Shown: in pieces, positions 42,273-52,294 of the stretch
Layout: every line of letters begins with the position of its first letter
Position numbering within the stretch: position 1 is the stretch's first letter
Assembly: GCF_000172975.1 (NCBI RefSeq)
Contig: NZ_ABTR02000001.1
Span: 2,208,501 to 2,272,500, forward strand
Reading direction: 5' to 3'
DNA length: 64,000 bases
From: Dethiosulfovibrio peptidovorans DSM 11002
GTDB taxonomy: Bacteria > Synergistota > Synergistia > Synergistales > Dethiosulfovibrionaceae
The notes under the pieces: generated by a model
The model's input: the letters and a program-made list of their open reading frames with translations, nothing else
The model's database searches: none
What the model was told of the DNA's origin: nothing
Program-made: the position numbers and the translations under genes

Positions 42273-44616
42273 GTATTTCCTCCGCCCTTTCTTCGTCGAC
42301 GTAGATCTCTCTAGGTTTAGATCCGTCTTGAGGACCTATGATCCCCATTTGCTCCATGGTATCTATCATCCTGGCGGCCCTGGTAAATCCTACCCGCATC
42401 TGCCTTTGCAATCTGCTGGCCGAGGCGATGCCACTGCTGAGGACGAGTCTGATAGCCTCTTCCAGTCTATCGTCGTAGGAAAAGTCAACGCTACCTCCTC
42501 CTTTACCGTTTTGTTGGTCCTCAAGCTCGACGTACTCGGGATCCCCAAAAGAACGTCGAAGAGAGTCTATGACCTGTAAGGTGGTATCTTCGTCTATGAA
42601 AGGAGACTGGATCCTTATGGGTCTTGGAAATTTAGTGCTGGAAAACAGCATATCGCCCTTACCCAAAAGTTGCTGTGCTCCCGTTACGTCGATTATCGTC
42701 CTGGAATCAGTCTGTGACGGAAGGGTGAAAGCCACTCTGGCGGGGACGTTGGCCTTTATCAACCCCGTGATGACGTTTACGGAAGGTCTCTGGGTGGCCA
42801 ATATAAGATGGATGCCGGTGGCTCGAGCCATCTGAGCCAGACGACAGATAAAATCCTCCACCTCCTTGGAGGCGGTGAACATCAGATCGGCCAACTCGTC
42901 CACCACTATCACTATATGTGGTAGCCTGTCTTTCGGGAGCACTTTTTGATTGTAACCCGACAGCTGACGAACCCTTGTCCTGGCAAAGACCTCGTACCGT
43001 CTCTCCATCTCGCGGACAGCCCAACCTAAAGCGTGTATCGCCTTTTGAGGATCCACGATCGGTTTTGCCAACACATGAGGGAGTTTTTCGTATATAGCCA
43101 TCTCGACTCGCTTGGGGTCGACCAGTATAAAACGCAGCTCCGCAGGTGTCCTGGTTGCGCACATAGCGGTTATACAGCTCGTGACGAAGACGCTTTTACC
43201 CGAACCGGTCGTCCCTGCTACCAGGAGATGAGGAAGTTCCTCTAGTCCTACCACCAAAGGGGATCCGTCTACTCGAAATCCCAGAGGAAGAGGGAGAATC
43301 ACGTCAGAATTAGAAAACTCTCCGGATTCCATCACGGAACGGAGCGTTACAGGGCGCCTGTTCTTGTTGGGGACCTCTATGCCTACGTAGGACGTCCCGG
43401 GGATAGGGGCCTCCACCCTCAAAGACGGGACCGCCAGGGCCACGGCGATATCCTTGCTCAAACCCGCAACCTTGCTGACCTTAACCCCTGGAGCCAATTG
43501 GATCTGATACTGTATGACAGTAGGTCCCTCGACGGTACGGGCCAATTCGGCGTCCACTCCGAAGCTGGAAAGAGCGCTCACTATGTCCAAACCCTTTTGA
43601 CGGAGTATCATCGGATCGTTTCTGGGATCCCCAGTCTCTCCGGGGCCGAAAAGATCCATCGGCGGAGGGAAGGGACCGGTAGGATCCGTCTCCTCCAGGA
43701 TTTCTGCCTCGTCGGTCTCGTCATCGTTCCCCTCGTAGTCTTTTTCGTGGGAGGTGGAAGAGACATCAGGATATAACTGTTTTTCCTCGCCATTTTCCTC
43801 GTCAGATGAGAAAAGCTCCTCCTCGCCATCATCGTAAAGAACCGTCTCTGGACAACTCTCCAGGAGAAGTTCCTCTTCCTCTTCCTCTTTCTCCTGGTCC
43901 TCGTATAGGTCGTCATCGAGACGTTCGTCCGAATTCTCGGAGGACACCGTCCTTATGGATATCTCTGGAACTGGCTCGTTTTCCCAGTCCAATGATACGT
44001 CTTCGGAGGGGTTGTATTCATCGGTAAGCGGCCTCTTTGGCAGTCTGGCCCTGAACCGAAGTACTATGCCCTGAATCCATCCGAGAACGGCCTCGGGCCT
44101 AATTGCAGAAATACCGTAGAGGTAGGCCGATAACACCGTCAAGAAAATACCTACTATCAGCGTGCCCAAAGCCCCTATCCATTCTACCGACAACCCTGCC
44201 AGCATGGTTCCCATGACGCCCGGTGTCAGAATTCTGGGCTGAGGTCCAGTCATGGACATTATTCCGGTCAAGATTGACCCACAGATAAAGAGAAGCCCGG
44301 TTCCTCCGATCTGTCTGAGAGGGGAAGTTATCTTTCTGCCGGTTCCGAGGGCAAAAAGAGAATAGGCTAGAAAGAACAAGGGAATCACAGTAGCCCCTCC
44401 GGAAAGCCCCAGAATGAAATCCCCTAAAGACCGTCCCCAAAGTCCGGTCCAAGGACAGACGAGGGTTCCGACCAAGTAGACGACGAGAAAAAAGGAAAAC
44501 ACGAAGAACAGACGGAGGGCCAAGATTCCTCCGGTTTTATCGTCTTTCCTCTCCGATCTTCTTCTCTTTCTTCTTATGATCACGCGATCTTGATCCTGTT
44601 CGTTATTCAAGGGCAT
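42256..44616 (-). CDS. ftsK: DNA translocase FtsK/SpoIIIE
   Basis: Pumps chromosome ends through the closing septum. 786 aa: four membrane helices in the first about 170 residues, then a strongly acidic linker (about 205-320), then the alpha/beta motor with Walker A GTTGSGKS at 468-475 and the Walker B region IVIVVDELADLM, and a C-terminal winged-helix gamma domain (about 720-786) that reads polar DNA sequences. ATG overlaps the tldD stop (TAATG). Confidence 0.95.
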   Translation of the reverse strand: MPLNNEQDQDRVIIRRKRRRSERKDDKTGGILALRLFFVFSFFLVVYLVGTLVCPWTGLWGRSLGDFILGLSGGATVIPLFFLAYSLFALGTGRKITSPLRQIGGTGLLFICGSILTGIMSMTGPQPRILTPGVMGTMLAGLSVEWIGALGTLIVGIFLTVLSAYLYGISAIRPEAVLGWIQGIVLRFRARLPKRPLTDEYNPSEDVSLDWENEPVPEISIRTVSSENSDERLDDDLYEDQEKEEEEEELLLESCPETVLYDDGEEELFSSDEENGEEKQLYPDVSSTSHEKDYEGNDDETDEAEILEETDPTGPFPPPMDLFGPGETGDPRNDPMILRQKGLDIVSALSSFGVDAELARTVEGPTVIQYQIQLAPGVKVSKVAGLSKDIAVALAVPSLRVEAPIPGTSYVGIEVPNKNRRPVTLRSVMESGEFSNSDVILPLPLGFRVDGSPLVVGLEELPHLLVAGTTGSGKSVFVTSCITAMCATRTPAELRFILVDPKRVEMAIYEKLPHVLAKPIVDPQKAIHALGWAVREMERRYEVFARTRVRQLSGYNQKVLPKDRLPHIVIVVDELADLMFTASKEVEDFICRLAQMARATGIHLILATQRPSVNVITGLIKANVPARVAFTLPSQTDSRTIIDVTGAQQLLGKGDMLFSSTKFPRPIRIQSPFIDEDTTLQVIDSLRRSFGDPEYVELEDQQNGKGGGSVDFSYDDRLEEAIRLVLSSGIASASRLQRQMRVGFTRAARMIDTMEQMGIIGPQDGSKPREIYVDEERAEEILEEYL

Positions 44617-45983
44617 TAATCTGTCGAACTCCCTCCCACGGTTATATTTTCAACTAAAAGGGCCGGCTGTCCATCCGTTACGGGAACACTCTGACCTCCC
44701 TTCCCACACATACCGGGAAGGAATCGAAGATCCGTTCCGACTCCGACAACGCGTCGAAGGACATCCGGACCGTTGCCGGTCAATATGGCACCTCTTACCG
44801 GAATGGTCACCTTGCCGCCTTTGATCAAATACCCCTCGGTGACGTGGAAGACGAAATCACCGGAAGTAGGGTTTACCTCTCCTCCGCCCATCTGTCTGAC
44901 CAGCAGGCCGTTGTCGACCGATCCCAGTAGCTCGTCCATTGCGATCTCTCCAGGTTCGACGAAGGTATTGCTCATCCTGGTCTGAGGGGGCACTCTGTAG
45001 GACGATCTCCTGCCGTTTCCCGTCAAGGGGAAACCGGTTCTCTCTGAGGTCTCCCTATCGGTCATATAGGCCCTGAGCACCCCTTTATCGACCAGGACGT
45101 TTCTCCTCGAAGGGGTTCCCTCATCGTCGACCTCGAAACTTCCGTATAGACCGGGGATAGATCCATCGTCGACGATAGTAACGGAAGGAGACGCTATAAC
45201 CTCTCCGATTCTGTCTCTGTAAACGGAAAAATCTTTCTCGACTATATCGGCTTCCATACCGTGTCCGCAGGCTTCGTGGATTATGGTACCCCCGGCCTCC
45301 CCGGCGAAGACGACATCCATGGCCCCGGCAGGGCACAGTGTGGCCTCCAACATGGTTTCGGCTGTCCGCAAAGCCTCCGAGGCGATCTCGTCCAGATCAT
45401 GTTTCCTCAAAAGGCCATCGATATCGGTCATCTGGGCTACTACCCTCGATCCGGTCTGAAGATCTCCGTTTTTCTCGGCCACTACGCTGACGCTATACAT
45501 AGAATAACGTCTTTTATCTCTACAGACGGAACCGTCCTCTCGAATTATGAGAACGTTTTTCTCCGAAGACGAAAAAGCCAGACTCACCTGTGCTACCTTG
45601 GACGACAGAGATCGAATTTTCTTGTCGAGCCTGATCAGTTCATCCCCCATCGCCACAGAGGGCAACACGGGGGTTGCCAGTAGGCTGCCACCTTCCGGGC
45701 TCCTACCAGCTTTGCAACCTCTCAGGATGGATATCTCTTCCAGGGCCGCCCTTAGAGCGTTTCCATCGGTGCCGTTCCTGCTGGCGTAAATCGTCTCCTC
45801 TCCTCTTAGAAGCCTCACCCCTACGCCGGAGGAACTTGAGGAGCCTATGTCCTCCAACCGTCCATCGTCCAAAGTCATATGATGCCCCGAAGAGCTTTGT
45901 AGGTAAAGATCCCCGAGAACTATTTCAGATCGGGAGCACAGGGAGGACCAATAATCCCTCAAGGAATCCATAAAAACCGTCAT
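44616..45983 (-). CDS. tldD: TldD-family metalloprotease
   Basis: 455 aa from ATG 45983, which overlaps the yqeH stop (ATGA); the frame is open 67 codons further but that lies within yqeH. IIHEACGHGMEAD contains the zinc-binding HExxxH. In E. coli TldD works as a heterodimer with TldE (PmbA) to degrade peptides and process microcin B17 or CcdA. No tldE is found in this window, so the partner must be elsewhere or absent. Confidence 0.92.
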   Translation of the reverse strand: MTVFMDSLRDYWSSLCSRSEIVLGDLYLQSSSGHHMTLDDGRLEDIGSSSSSGVGVRLLRGEETIYASRNGTDGNALRAALEEISILRGCKAGRSPEGGSLLATPVLPSVAMGDELIRLDKKIRSLSSKVAQVSLAFSSSEKNVLIIREDGSVCRDKRRYSMYSVSVVAEKNGDLQTGSRVVAQMTDIDGLLRKHDLDEIASEALRTAETMLEATLCPAGAMDVVFAGEAGGTIIHEACGHGMEADIVEKDFSVYRDRIGEVIASPSVTIVDDGSIPGLYGSFEVDDEGTPSRRNVLVDKGVLRAYMTDRETSERTGFPLTGNGRRSSYRVPPQTRMSNTFVEPGEIAMDELLGSVDNGLLVRQMGGGEVNPTSGDFVFHVTEGYLIKGGKVTIPVRGAILTGNGPDVLRRVVGVGTDLRFLPGMCGKGGQSVPVTDGQPALLVENITVGGSSTD

Positions 45984-47116
45984 CGAGATTGGCCTTTTCT
46001 GTCCTTTTGACTCGGGACGAGAGCGGGCCTCAATATAGGAGAGATCCCCTTCGGGAGGTAAAATCGACCGTTTCCGTAACCGCTCCGGACGGAAAACCAG
46101 CCACATCCAGGCAATACTATGTCGAGCCCTACGTGAAAATCCTCCCTGTATTCGACGTAGTCGGGGCCCTCTAGAGAAGCCCAACAGCTCGAACAGGGAA
46201 GAGAGAAAAGATCCTCCCTGTAGGGAGCCAGAAGTTCATGCAATCGATCTTCGGTGGTCCGATGGAAGATCATCTCGTCGGCGGCAAAGGCCTCCACCTT
46301 TATCCATCCTCGTTCTCCCGCATCGTCTACGACAAACCAGCCTATAGCCCCTAAAGACAGACTTTGTCCCGGTTTGAGCACGGTGGAATAACTCTGAAGT
46401 TTTTTCTGTGGTATCAGTCCGGTCAGGCAGTCAGCACACAGCTTCCCTAGCCATGGGTTGACCTCCTTTAGTCCCGGCACGTCTACGTAGGTGATAGCGC
46501 TATGGCGACTCTTTACCTGGGTTATCCCTAAAGTCGTTCCAGGGAGCCGGGAGATAGTGGGAGTATCGTCCCCCGTCAGTCCGCTCAGAAGGGTACTTTT
46601 CCCTACATTAGTGGTTCCGAGAAGCAATATTTTACTTCCCGGAGGGAAGGCATCCTCTATCCTATTTCTAAGATCTCTGACTGATTTCCGGTTCAAGGCG
46701 GACAGAGGGTACACTCTATGGAGCGGCACCGGTAGTCTTTCGGAAGCCCAGGAGGCTATTTCCCCTGGAGTGATCCACTTGGATAATACGTCACATTTAT
46801 TTATAACGACGAAAACCGGTTTGTTGAGGTCGGCCACCCAATCCAAGGCACTGGAGGATATCTCGAACTGGCATATGTCCACTACGAGAAAGATCGCGGA
46901 ACACCCAGAGACTTCTCTGGAGATATCTTTTTTAATCGAGCTGTCCTTTATGGAGGCTTTTTTGAAAACCCCGTAGTGTTTCATCTGAAAGCATCTTTTG
47001 CATATTACGTTACCATCGGGGTCTTTACCCTCCGGGAGATAGCCTGCCCCATCAGGATCGTTTCTCTGAAAACGGGCACCACACCCGGGACATCTCTTAT
47101 CCTTTAAGTCTTCCAT
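45980..47116 (-). CDS. yqeH: YqeH-type circularly permuted ribosome-assembly GTPase
   Basis: GTPase needed for 30S assembly in Bacillus. 378 aa. An N-terminal treble-clef zinc finger (CPGC...CKRC) precedes a permuted G domain: G4 NKCD and G5 SALNRKS come first, then G1 GTTNVGKST, then DVPG. The C-terminal RNA-binding part follows. ATG with GAGGGGAAC upstream. It heads the yqeH-tldD-ftsK-thiN group. Confidence 0.93.
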   Translation of the reverse strand: MEDLKDKRCPGCGARFQRNDPDGAGYLPEGKDPDGNVICKRCFQMKHYGVFKKASIKDSSIKKDISREVSGCSAIFLVVDICQFEISSSALDWVADLNKPVFVVINKCDVLSKWITPGEIASWASERLPVPLHRVYPLSALNRKSVRDLRNRIEDAFPPGSKILLLGTTNVGKSTLLSGLTGDDTPTISRLPGTTLGITQVKSRHSAITYVDVPGLKEVNPWLGKLCADCLTGLIPQKKLQSYSTVLKPGQSLSLGAIGWFVVDDAGERGWIKVEAFAADEMIFHRTTEDRLHELLAPYREDLFSLPCSSCWASLEGPDYVEYREDFHVGLDIVLPGCGWFSVRSGYGNGRFYLPKGISPILRPALVPSQKDRKGQSR

Positions 47117-47147
47117 GAGGTTCCCCTCCTCTCGATCTCTCGGATCG

Positions 47148-48161
47148 TCAATTACGGACCTTCCTTATAGCCCTTCTATGCTGTTCATAGGTACGGGAGA
47201 AGACATGACCTCCCGTACCGTCCGCCACATAGTAGAGATAACCGTGTTTATCCGGCGATAACACGGCTTTCCACGATGCAGCCGAGGGTATGCATATCGG
47301 AGAAGGCGGCAAGCCCGGTATCCTGTATGTATTGTAAGGGGAATCGACCTTCAGGTCTTCGTAGGACACCCTATTGACATCTCGTCCCTTAAGCTTCAAG
47401 GCATAGACGACGGTGGCGTCTATCTGTAAGGGCATTCCCCTTTTCAATCTGTTTTCTATGACCCCGGCAATTACGGGACGCTCCTCGTCTTTAAGGGATT
47501 CCCTCTCCACCAGAGAAGCCTTTATGGCCAGATCGAAGGCGTCTTTCGACGCTTTCGGCATGCGTTTCCCCAGCAGATTCCACCATAGTCTCGAGGCCTG
47601 AGAGACAAGAGACTCCGGATTCAGTTCCGGCAAATGGTATGTCTCTGGGAGAAGATAGGCCGCTCTGTAAGCAGGCACGGACGGCAGGAGGTCCACCATA
47701 TCTTCGGGGAAAAACTTCTTGGAAAGCTGCATCTCGTCATCTCTAGATACGGAATTTTCCTCGAACGGAAAATAGTCGCCCAGTGGAGTTCCGGGAATCA
47801 AGGTTATCTTGAACTGCAACGGCTCCTGGTTTAACAGCTGCTCCACGACCCTCCAGCTGGGCCCTGGGATCAGGCTGTAAAGTCCCGGCCTTAGTTTTCT
47901 GTCCAGTCCGGATCGGACCATAAAACGGATCAGGTTTCCCCTGCTGACAGAGATTCCTTCGGCGACGAGATCCTCCGCTATTCGAGATGCCCTTATTCCC
48001 GGAGAAATCCTAAAATCGACCGCAGGAGACGAACGAAAGGGCATAACACATACATCGTACCACCAATCGGGAAACATAAGCCACAATGTCGCCGCCGATA
48101 TGGATACGATCAAGGAAATCATAAAAAAACACCTAAAGGCCAAGTTCTTTTTTACCTTCAT
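47148..48161 (-). CDS. mltG: MltG endolytic murein transglycosylase
   Basis: Cuts nascent glycan strands at the inner membrane and so sets their length. 337 aa: a membrane helix at about 9-29, a LysM-like subdomain, then the YceG domain with ASLVERES (catalytic glutamate), VIAGVIENRLKRGMPLQIDATV, YNTYRIPGLPPSPICIP and GYLYYVADGTGGHVFS. Begins 8 bases after queA. Confidence 0.94.
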   Translation of the reverse strand: MKVKKNLAFRCFFMISLIVSISAATLWLMFPDWWYDVCVMPFRSSPAVDFRISPGIRASRIAEDLVAEGISVSRGNLIRFMVRSGLDRKLRPGLYSLIPGPSWRVVEQLLNQEPLQFKITLIPGTPLGDYFPFEENSVSRDDEMQLSKKFFPEDMVDLLPSVPAYRAAYLLPETYHLPELNPESLVSQASRLWWNLLGKRMPKASKDAFDLAIKASLVERESLKDEERPVIAGVIENRLKRGMPLQIDATVVYALKLKGRDVNRVSYEDLKVDSPYNTYRIPGLPPSPICIPSAASWKAVLSPDKHGYLYYVADGTGGHVFSRTYEQHRRAIRKVRN

Positions 48162-48169
48162 CGGAGCCC

Positions 48170-49204
48170 TCAGTATATAAACATCGCATCGCCAAAGGAG
48201 AAAAAGCGGTACTCCATAGATACCGCCTCTTTATAGGCGTTCAATGTTCTCTCTCGTCCTGCGAAAGCTGAGACCAACATCAACAGGGTGCTCTGAGGCA
48301 GGTGAAAATTGGTGATCATAGCGTCCACTATCTTAAACTCGAACCCCGGATATATAAACAAAGACGTATCCCTCTCCCCGGAAAGCAGGACTCCCGAATC
48401 CCCCATGGACTCCAAGGTCCTGACCGATGTGGTCCCTACGGCCACTATTCGTCGCCCTTGAGCCTTCGCCTTGTTTATACGATCGGCTGTATAGGAAGAG
48501 ATCTGACACCTCTCTCGATGCATCGGATGATGCCTCAGGTCCTCTTCTTTCACTGGTCTAAAGGTTCCCAGTCCCACCTGGAGGGTTACATCCAGTATCT
48601 CGACGCCCTTTTTTTCTATCCGCTCTATAAGCTCAGGGGTAAAGTGTAAACCGGCGGTAGGGGCCGCAGCAGAGCCTACTTTGTTGGCGAAGACTGTCTG
48701 ATAGGCTTCGGGGGAGGCATTCGAATCGGTTATGTAGGGAGGAAGCGGCACGGTTCCCACTTTATCTAAAAGAGATAGGACATCCACGCCTTCGGGAAAA
48801 GTCACCGATCTCAGTCCCTCCGGCCTGATACCGTCCACCTTGACCGTAGTTCCATCGGAGAGAAGGACCGAGATGCCTGGTTTAAGTCTCCTACCTGGAC
48901 GAACCATGGCCTCCCAGGTCTGACCGGATAATCTGGAAAGCACCAGAATCTCGACCTCTGCCTCTCCCTCGACCTTTTTGCCCTTCAGTCGAGCCGCCAT
49001 AACCCTGGTATCGTTCCTAATCAGAACGTCGTCAGATCTTAGATAGTCTACGAGATCGGAAAAGACCCTGTGTTCCAGGCTTCCGTCCTCCCTGGAGAGA
49101 ACCATCAACCGAGAGCTATCCCTGGGATCCGCAGGGTTTTGAGCTATGAGTTCTTTCGGCAGTCGGTAATCGTAAGAGGATACCTTGAATATGTTTTCTT
49201 CCAT
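48170..49204 (-). CDS. queA: S-adenosylmethionine:tRNA ribosyltransferase-isomerase QueA
   Basis: Makes epoxyqueuosine in tRNA wobble positions. 344 aa. YDYRLPKELIAQNPADPRDSSRL near the N-terminus, SAAPTAGLHFT and HLPQSTLLMLVSAFAG are the family motifs. ATG 49204 is chosen; GGAGG is 13 bases upstream, rather far, and the TTG at 49216 would be too close to it. tgt is not in the window. Confidence 0.95.
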   Translation of the reverse strand: MEENIFKVSSYDYRLPKELIAQNPADPRDSSRLMVLSREDGSLEHRVFSDLVDYLRSDDVLIRNDTRVMAARLKGKKVEGEAEVEILVLSRLSGQTWEAMVRPGRRLKPGISVLLSDGTTVKVDGIRPEGLRSVTFPEGVDVLSLLDKVGTVPLPPYITDSNASPEAYQTVFANKVGSAAAPTAGLHFTPELIERIEKKGVEILDVTLQVGLGTFRPVKEEDLRHHPMHRERCQISSYTADRINKAKAQGRRIVAVGTTSVRTLESMGDSGVLLSGERDTSLFIYPGFEFKIVDAMITNFHLPQSTLLMLVSAFAGRERTLNAYKEAVSMEYRFFSFGDAMFIY

Positions 49205-49258
49205 GAAAAAGAACAAACCTCCAATTTTTTACGTTGCATCCCTGTATGGGATAGGTCT

Positions 49259-50638
49259 CTACCGGAGACCGTACGACGTGACTACCGTGCCGGGATAATA
49301 GTACTCCACTATCCTTTTGGCGTCCCATCCGGCCAACGCCAAGGCTCTAGCCCCCCACTGAGATAAACCTACTCCATGCCCCCAGCCCGTCCCCTCCAAA
49401 AGGAAGGTCCCGTTGGACCAGGAATAACCGCTATTGGGAAAAGAAGACGGATTCGGGGCCTTACGAGTCACGGTTCCCCGCCTCTTATCCAGAAGTTCCC
49501 TTTTTTTAGCCGGATCGACCAACATGGCTATCAATTCTTCCGAGGAAAAAGCTCCCTGTTTGGTCAGAGTCATTATCAAGGACTCTTCCTCTAAGGTCAG
49601 CCCCTCATTCGACCTTGCCGAGTGTTTTTCCGATTCGATAGGATCGAAAGGCTGTTTTTGCACCCCGGACATCACCTTAAACGCCGTACTCTTTACGACC
49701 TTGCTTCCTACGGCCATACGGAAGCGATGACCGGACATTGTCTTGCTGCCCTTCGTTCCCCTCAGAGTCATTGAGAGCACTCTGCCCGAACCGTCCAGCG
49801 AGTTTATCTTAATATCTGTGATGTTCCCGATGGAATAGCCACCCCTGGCGAGTGCCTTGCCCAACTGAGATCCGCTAAGGCTGATCGACCATCTGGAATG
49901 AGGGGAGTTGGAGGGTACAGGATCCTTCACGGATCGAAGGTAGGGAATGGAGCCTCCCCAGACGTTCTCCGATGCTGCGGTCATACCTCCGCTATCGGAG
50001 TGAAAAAAGGTTTTGGCCAGAGTCCCTCCGTATTTCACCACCATACTCTTCGTCTCTCTTACGGCTCGGTCCGTCACGGGATCATGGGCGTTTATCCCCC
50101 TGTAGGCCTGACAATGAGGGGTGGCACATACATCGTACCCCTTGGCTCCGTGACGGCCTATGGATCTCAAAGCATAGGTTCTGGAGATGATGGCTTGAAC
50201 CTTCAGAGCCTCCATAGGCCATTTGGGATTGGCCTCCATCTTCAACACGCCTCTCAGGTAACTCTCTATATCGAGGACGTTCACCACCGATAGTCCGCCA
50301 CCTATCGATATCAGAGAAAAAGACCCTAGATAAGGTCTTTTTTCGTATATTATGGGGGACGAGGATACGATCGTTACGGGAGAGGCCATGGAACGCCCCT
50401 GGCACATCAGGCGATGCCCTGAAACGGAAAAAGAGAGCGCTTTTTTGCCGGACAGGACCGTTCCGCTTTTATCCGACGCCTTTAGCGAAGCGGAGGAATA
50501 GAGCGATACGGTGGATTTCCCCTCGCCCAACCCCACCTTTATGTCTCTGCCGGCAAGTACGGGAGAGACATAATAAAGGGACACGAAGGAAATAACCGTC
50601 AAAAACAAGACGGTTAGTCTACATCTATTCTGCTTCAT
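49259..50638 (-). CDS. SpoIID/LytB-domain exported protein
   Basis: 459 aa with a signal peptide (basic start, hydrophobic core, cleavage near VLAG at about residue 29). The SpoIID domain (about 100-300 plus the C-terminal end) has [32 protein letters not shown] and the late motifs [17 protein letters not shown] and YYPGT. SpoIID is a lytic transglycosylase acting on denuded glycan during Bacillus engulfment; here a vegetative wall-remodelling role is inferred. ATG overlaps the ruvB stop. Confidence 0.9.
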   Translation of the reverse strand: MKQNRCRLTVLFLTVISFVSLYYVSPVLAGRDIKVGLGEGKSTVSLYSSASLKASDKSGTVLSGKKALSFSVSGHRLMCQGRSMASPVTIVSSSPIIYEKRPYLGSFSLISIGGGLSVVNVLDIESYLRGVLKMEANPKWPMEALKVQAIISRTYALRSIGRHGAKGYDVCATPHCQAYRGINAHDPVTDRAVRETKSMVVKYGGTLAKTFFHSDSGGMTAASENVWGGSIPYLRSVKDPVPSNSPHSRWSISLSGSQLGKALARGGYSIGNITDIKINSLDGSGRVLSMTLRGTKGSKTMSGHRFRMAVGSKVVKSTAFKVMSGVQKQPFDPIESEKHSARSNEGLTLEEESLIMTLTKQGAFSSEELIAMLVDPAKKRELLDKRRGTVTRKAPNPSSFPNSGYSWSNGTFLLEGTGWGHGVGLSQWGARALALAGWDAKRIVEYYYPGTVVTSYGLR

Positions 50639-51669
50639 TCTGTATCCTCCTCTGTAGGTATGGTCAACTGAGAAGAACGAGGAGGTCGCCGTCCGAGATA
50701 TTCATAGGTTCTCGCGGTCGCCTTTCTTCCTCTGGGAGTTCTCTCCAGAAGTCCCAGCTGGAGCAGATAGGGTTCGTATATGTCCTCCACAGTTTGAGAT
50801 TCCTCGTTTAACGACGCAGCAACGGTAGACAATCCGACTGGACCGCCGGAGAAAAGATCGACCAATGCCTCCAGTATCCTTCGATCTCCGTCGTCAAGAC
50901 CGAAGCCGTCCAGACCCAACATGGACATGGCTCGTTCAGCAATGGCAGGAGTTATGACTCCGTCTCCCGCTACCTCCGCAACGTCTCTGACCCTCCTGAG
51001 GATTCTCAGAGCTATCCTGGGGGTCCCTCTGGATCGACCGGCGATAAGCAAGGCAGCCTCCCCCTCGATGGAGACATTGAGAACCCCGGCTCCTCTGGAT
51101 ATTATCGACGCAAGCTCTTCCGTGGAGTAGAGGCTCAATTGCTCCACTATCCCAAAGCGTGCCCGGAGCGGAGATGTCAACAATCCCAGTCTGGTGGTAG
51201 CTCCCACGAGGGTGAACTTTGGGAGAGAAAGGCAGATATTCCTAGCCAGAGGGCCCTTTCCCACTATGATATGCAAAGAGAAGTCCTCCATAGCCGAATA
51301 GAGGACCTCCTCAATACTGCTGTTCATCCTGTGAATTTCGTCGATGAAGAGGACGTCGTTGTCCTGAAGGTTGGAGAGTATGGCTGCGAGATCCCCGGTT
51401 TTCTCCAGGGCAGGGCCTGTGGTTATCCTGAGATCTCCCCCCATCTCCCTGGCGATGATGCCAGCCAGGGTGGTCTTCCCAAGACCGGGAGGACCGTAGA
51501 ACAGAGAATGATCCAACGGCTCCCCTCTCTGCCTGGCGGCCTTGACGTAAATACCGAGCTTGTTTTTTATGGATTCCTGGCCTGTAAAATCCTCGAGCGA
51601 CAGAGGACGCAGCGATAGATCGTCGTCTTTTTCGGAGACATCCACTATTCTGTCTTCCATCCGTTCCAA
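50635..51669 (-). CDS. ruvB: Holliday junction branch-migration ATPase RuvB
   Basis: AAA+ motor driving branch migration with RuvA. 344 aa. [14 protein letters not shown], Walker [10 protein letters not shown], Walker [11 protein letters not shown], sensor [18 protein letters not shown] and the C-terminal winged helix are all present. TTG start with AGGAGG 8 bases before it. Follows ruvA by 12 bases. Confidence 0.97.
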   Translation of the reverse strand: MERMEDRIVDVSEKDDDLSLRPLSLEDFTGQESIKNKLGIYVKAARQRGEPLDHSLFYGPPGLGKTTLAGIIAREMGGDLRITTGPALEKTGDLAAILSNLQDNDVLFIDEIHRMNSSIEEVLYSAMEDFSLHIIVGKGPLARNICLSLPKFTLVGATTRLGLLTSPLRARFGIVEQLSLYSTEELASIISRGAGVLNVSIEGEAALLIAGRSRGTPRIALRILRRVRDVAEVAGDGVITPAIAERAMSMLGLDGFGLDDGDRRILEALVDLFSGGPVGLSTVAASLNEESQTVEDIYEPYLLQLGLLERTPRGRKATARTYEYLGRRPPRSSQLTIPTEEDTE

Positions 51670-51681
51670 TCAACGCACCTC

Positions 51682-52290
51682 CTAAGCTCCGGAGTTCAGC
51701 TCCCTCAACGCTAGCATGATGAGGTCCTCTACACCTAACCCATCGACGGAGCCCCTCTTTTTAGCTATGGCAGCCAGGGCTTCCGAAGAGGATTGTCTCT
51801 GGAATCCCAGGGATTCAAGGGCCTCCATAACGGTTTCCGAGTCGGGAACGACCATCTCCCGCAGGTTATCGGTAGATCCTTTCGGAAGGCCTTCTGACAT
51901 TTTTTCCTGAAGCTCGAAGCAGATCCTCTCCGCCGTTTTCTTGCCTATGCCGGGAACTCCGGTCAAACCGGAGGGATCGCCGAAAGAGACCGCCTGCACG
52001 ACCGCCTCAGCCGTCATCCCTTGCAGTACCTGAAGAGCCAGCTTGCCTCCTATCCCCCTCACAGAGAGCAACCTCAGAAAAACGGCCTTTTCCAGTCCAT
52101 CCGCAAAGCCAAACAGGGTAGGACCGGCATCTGAGAACTGTACATGACAATGAAGGGATACCTCTTTACCCACGCTGCACAGGGAAGAGGCTTTTCTGGT
52201 GAGCTGCATCTCGAAACCGAGGCCGCTGACGTCGACGACGGCCATTTGGGTGGTAACATCCAACACTGTTCCGGTAACCATCGCCAACAT
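51682..52290 (-). CDS. ruvA: Holliday junction binding protein RuvA
   Basis: Tetrameric junction-binding protein, 202 aa: OB-fold domain I (1-64), helix-hairpin-helix pairs in domain II (LLSVRGIGGKLALQVL and LTGVPGIGKKTAERI), and the flexible linker and domain III that binds RuvB. The start MLAMVTGTV differs slightly from the usual MIGRL. ruvC ends 4 bases upstream. Confidence 0.95.
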   Translation of the reverse strand: MLAMVTGTVLDVTTQMAVVDVSGLGFEMQLTRKASSLCSVGKEVSLHCHVQFSDAGPTLFGFADGLEKAVFLRLLSVRGIGGKLALQVLQGMTAEAVVQAVSFGDPSGLTGVPGIGKKTAERICFELQEKMSEGLPKGSTDNLREMVVPDSETVMEALESLGFQRQSSSEALAAIAKKRGSVDGLGVEDLIMLALRELNSGA

Positions 52291-52294
52291 GGAG

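Noticed and set aside
45984-46184. 67-codon extension of TldD
   Set aside because: Lies in the conserved end of yqeH and is not similar to TldD; ATG 45983 gives the ATGA junction used elsewhere here.
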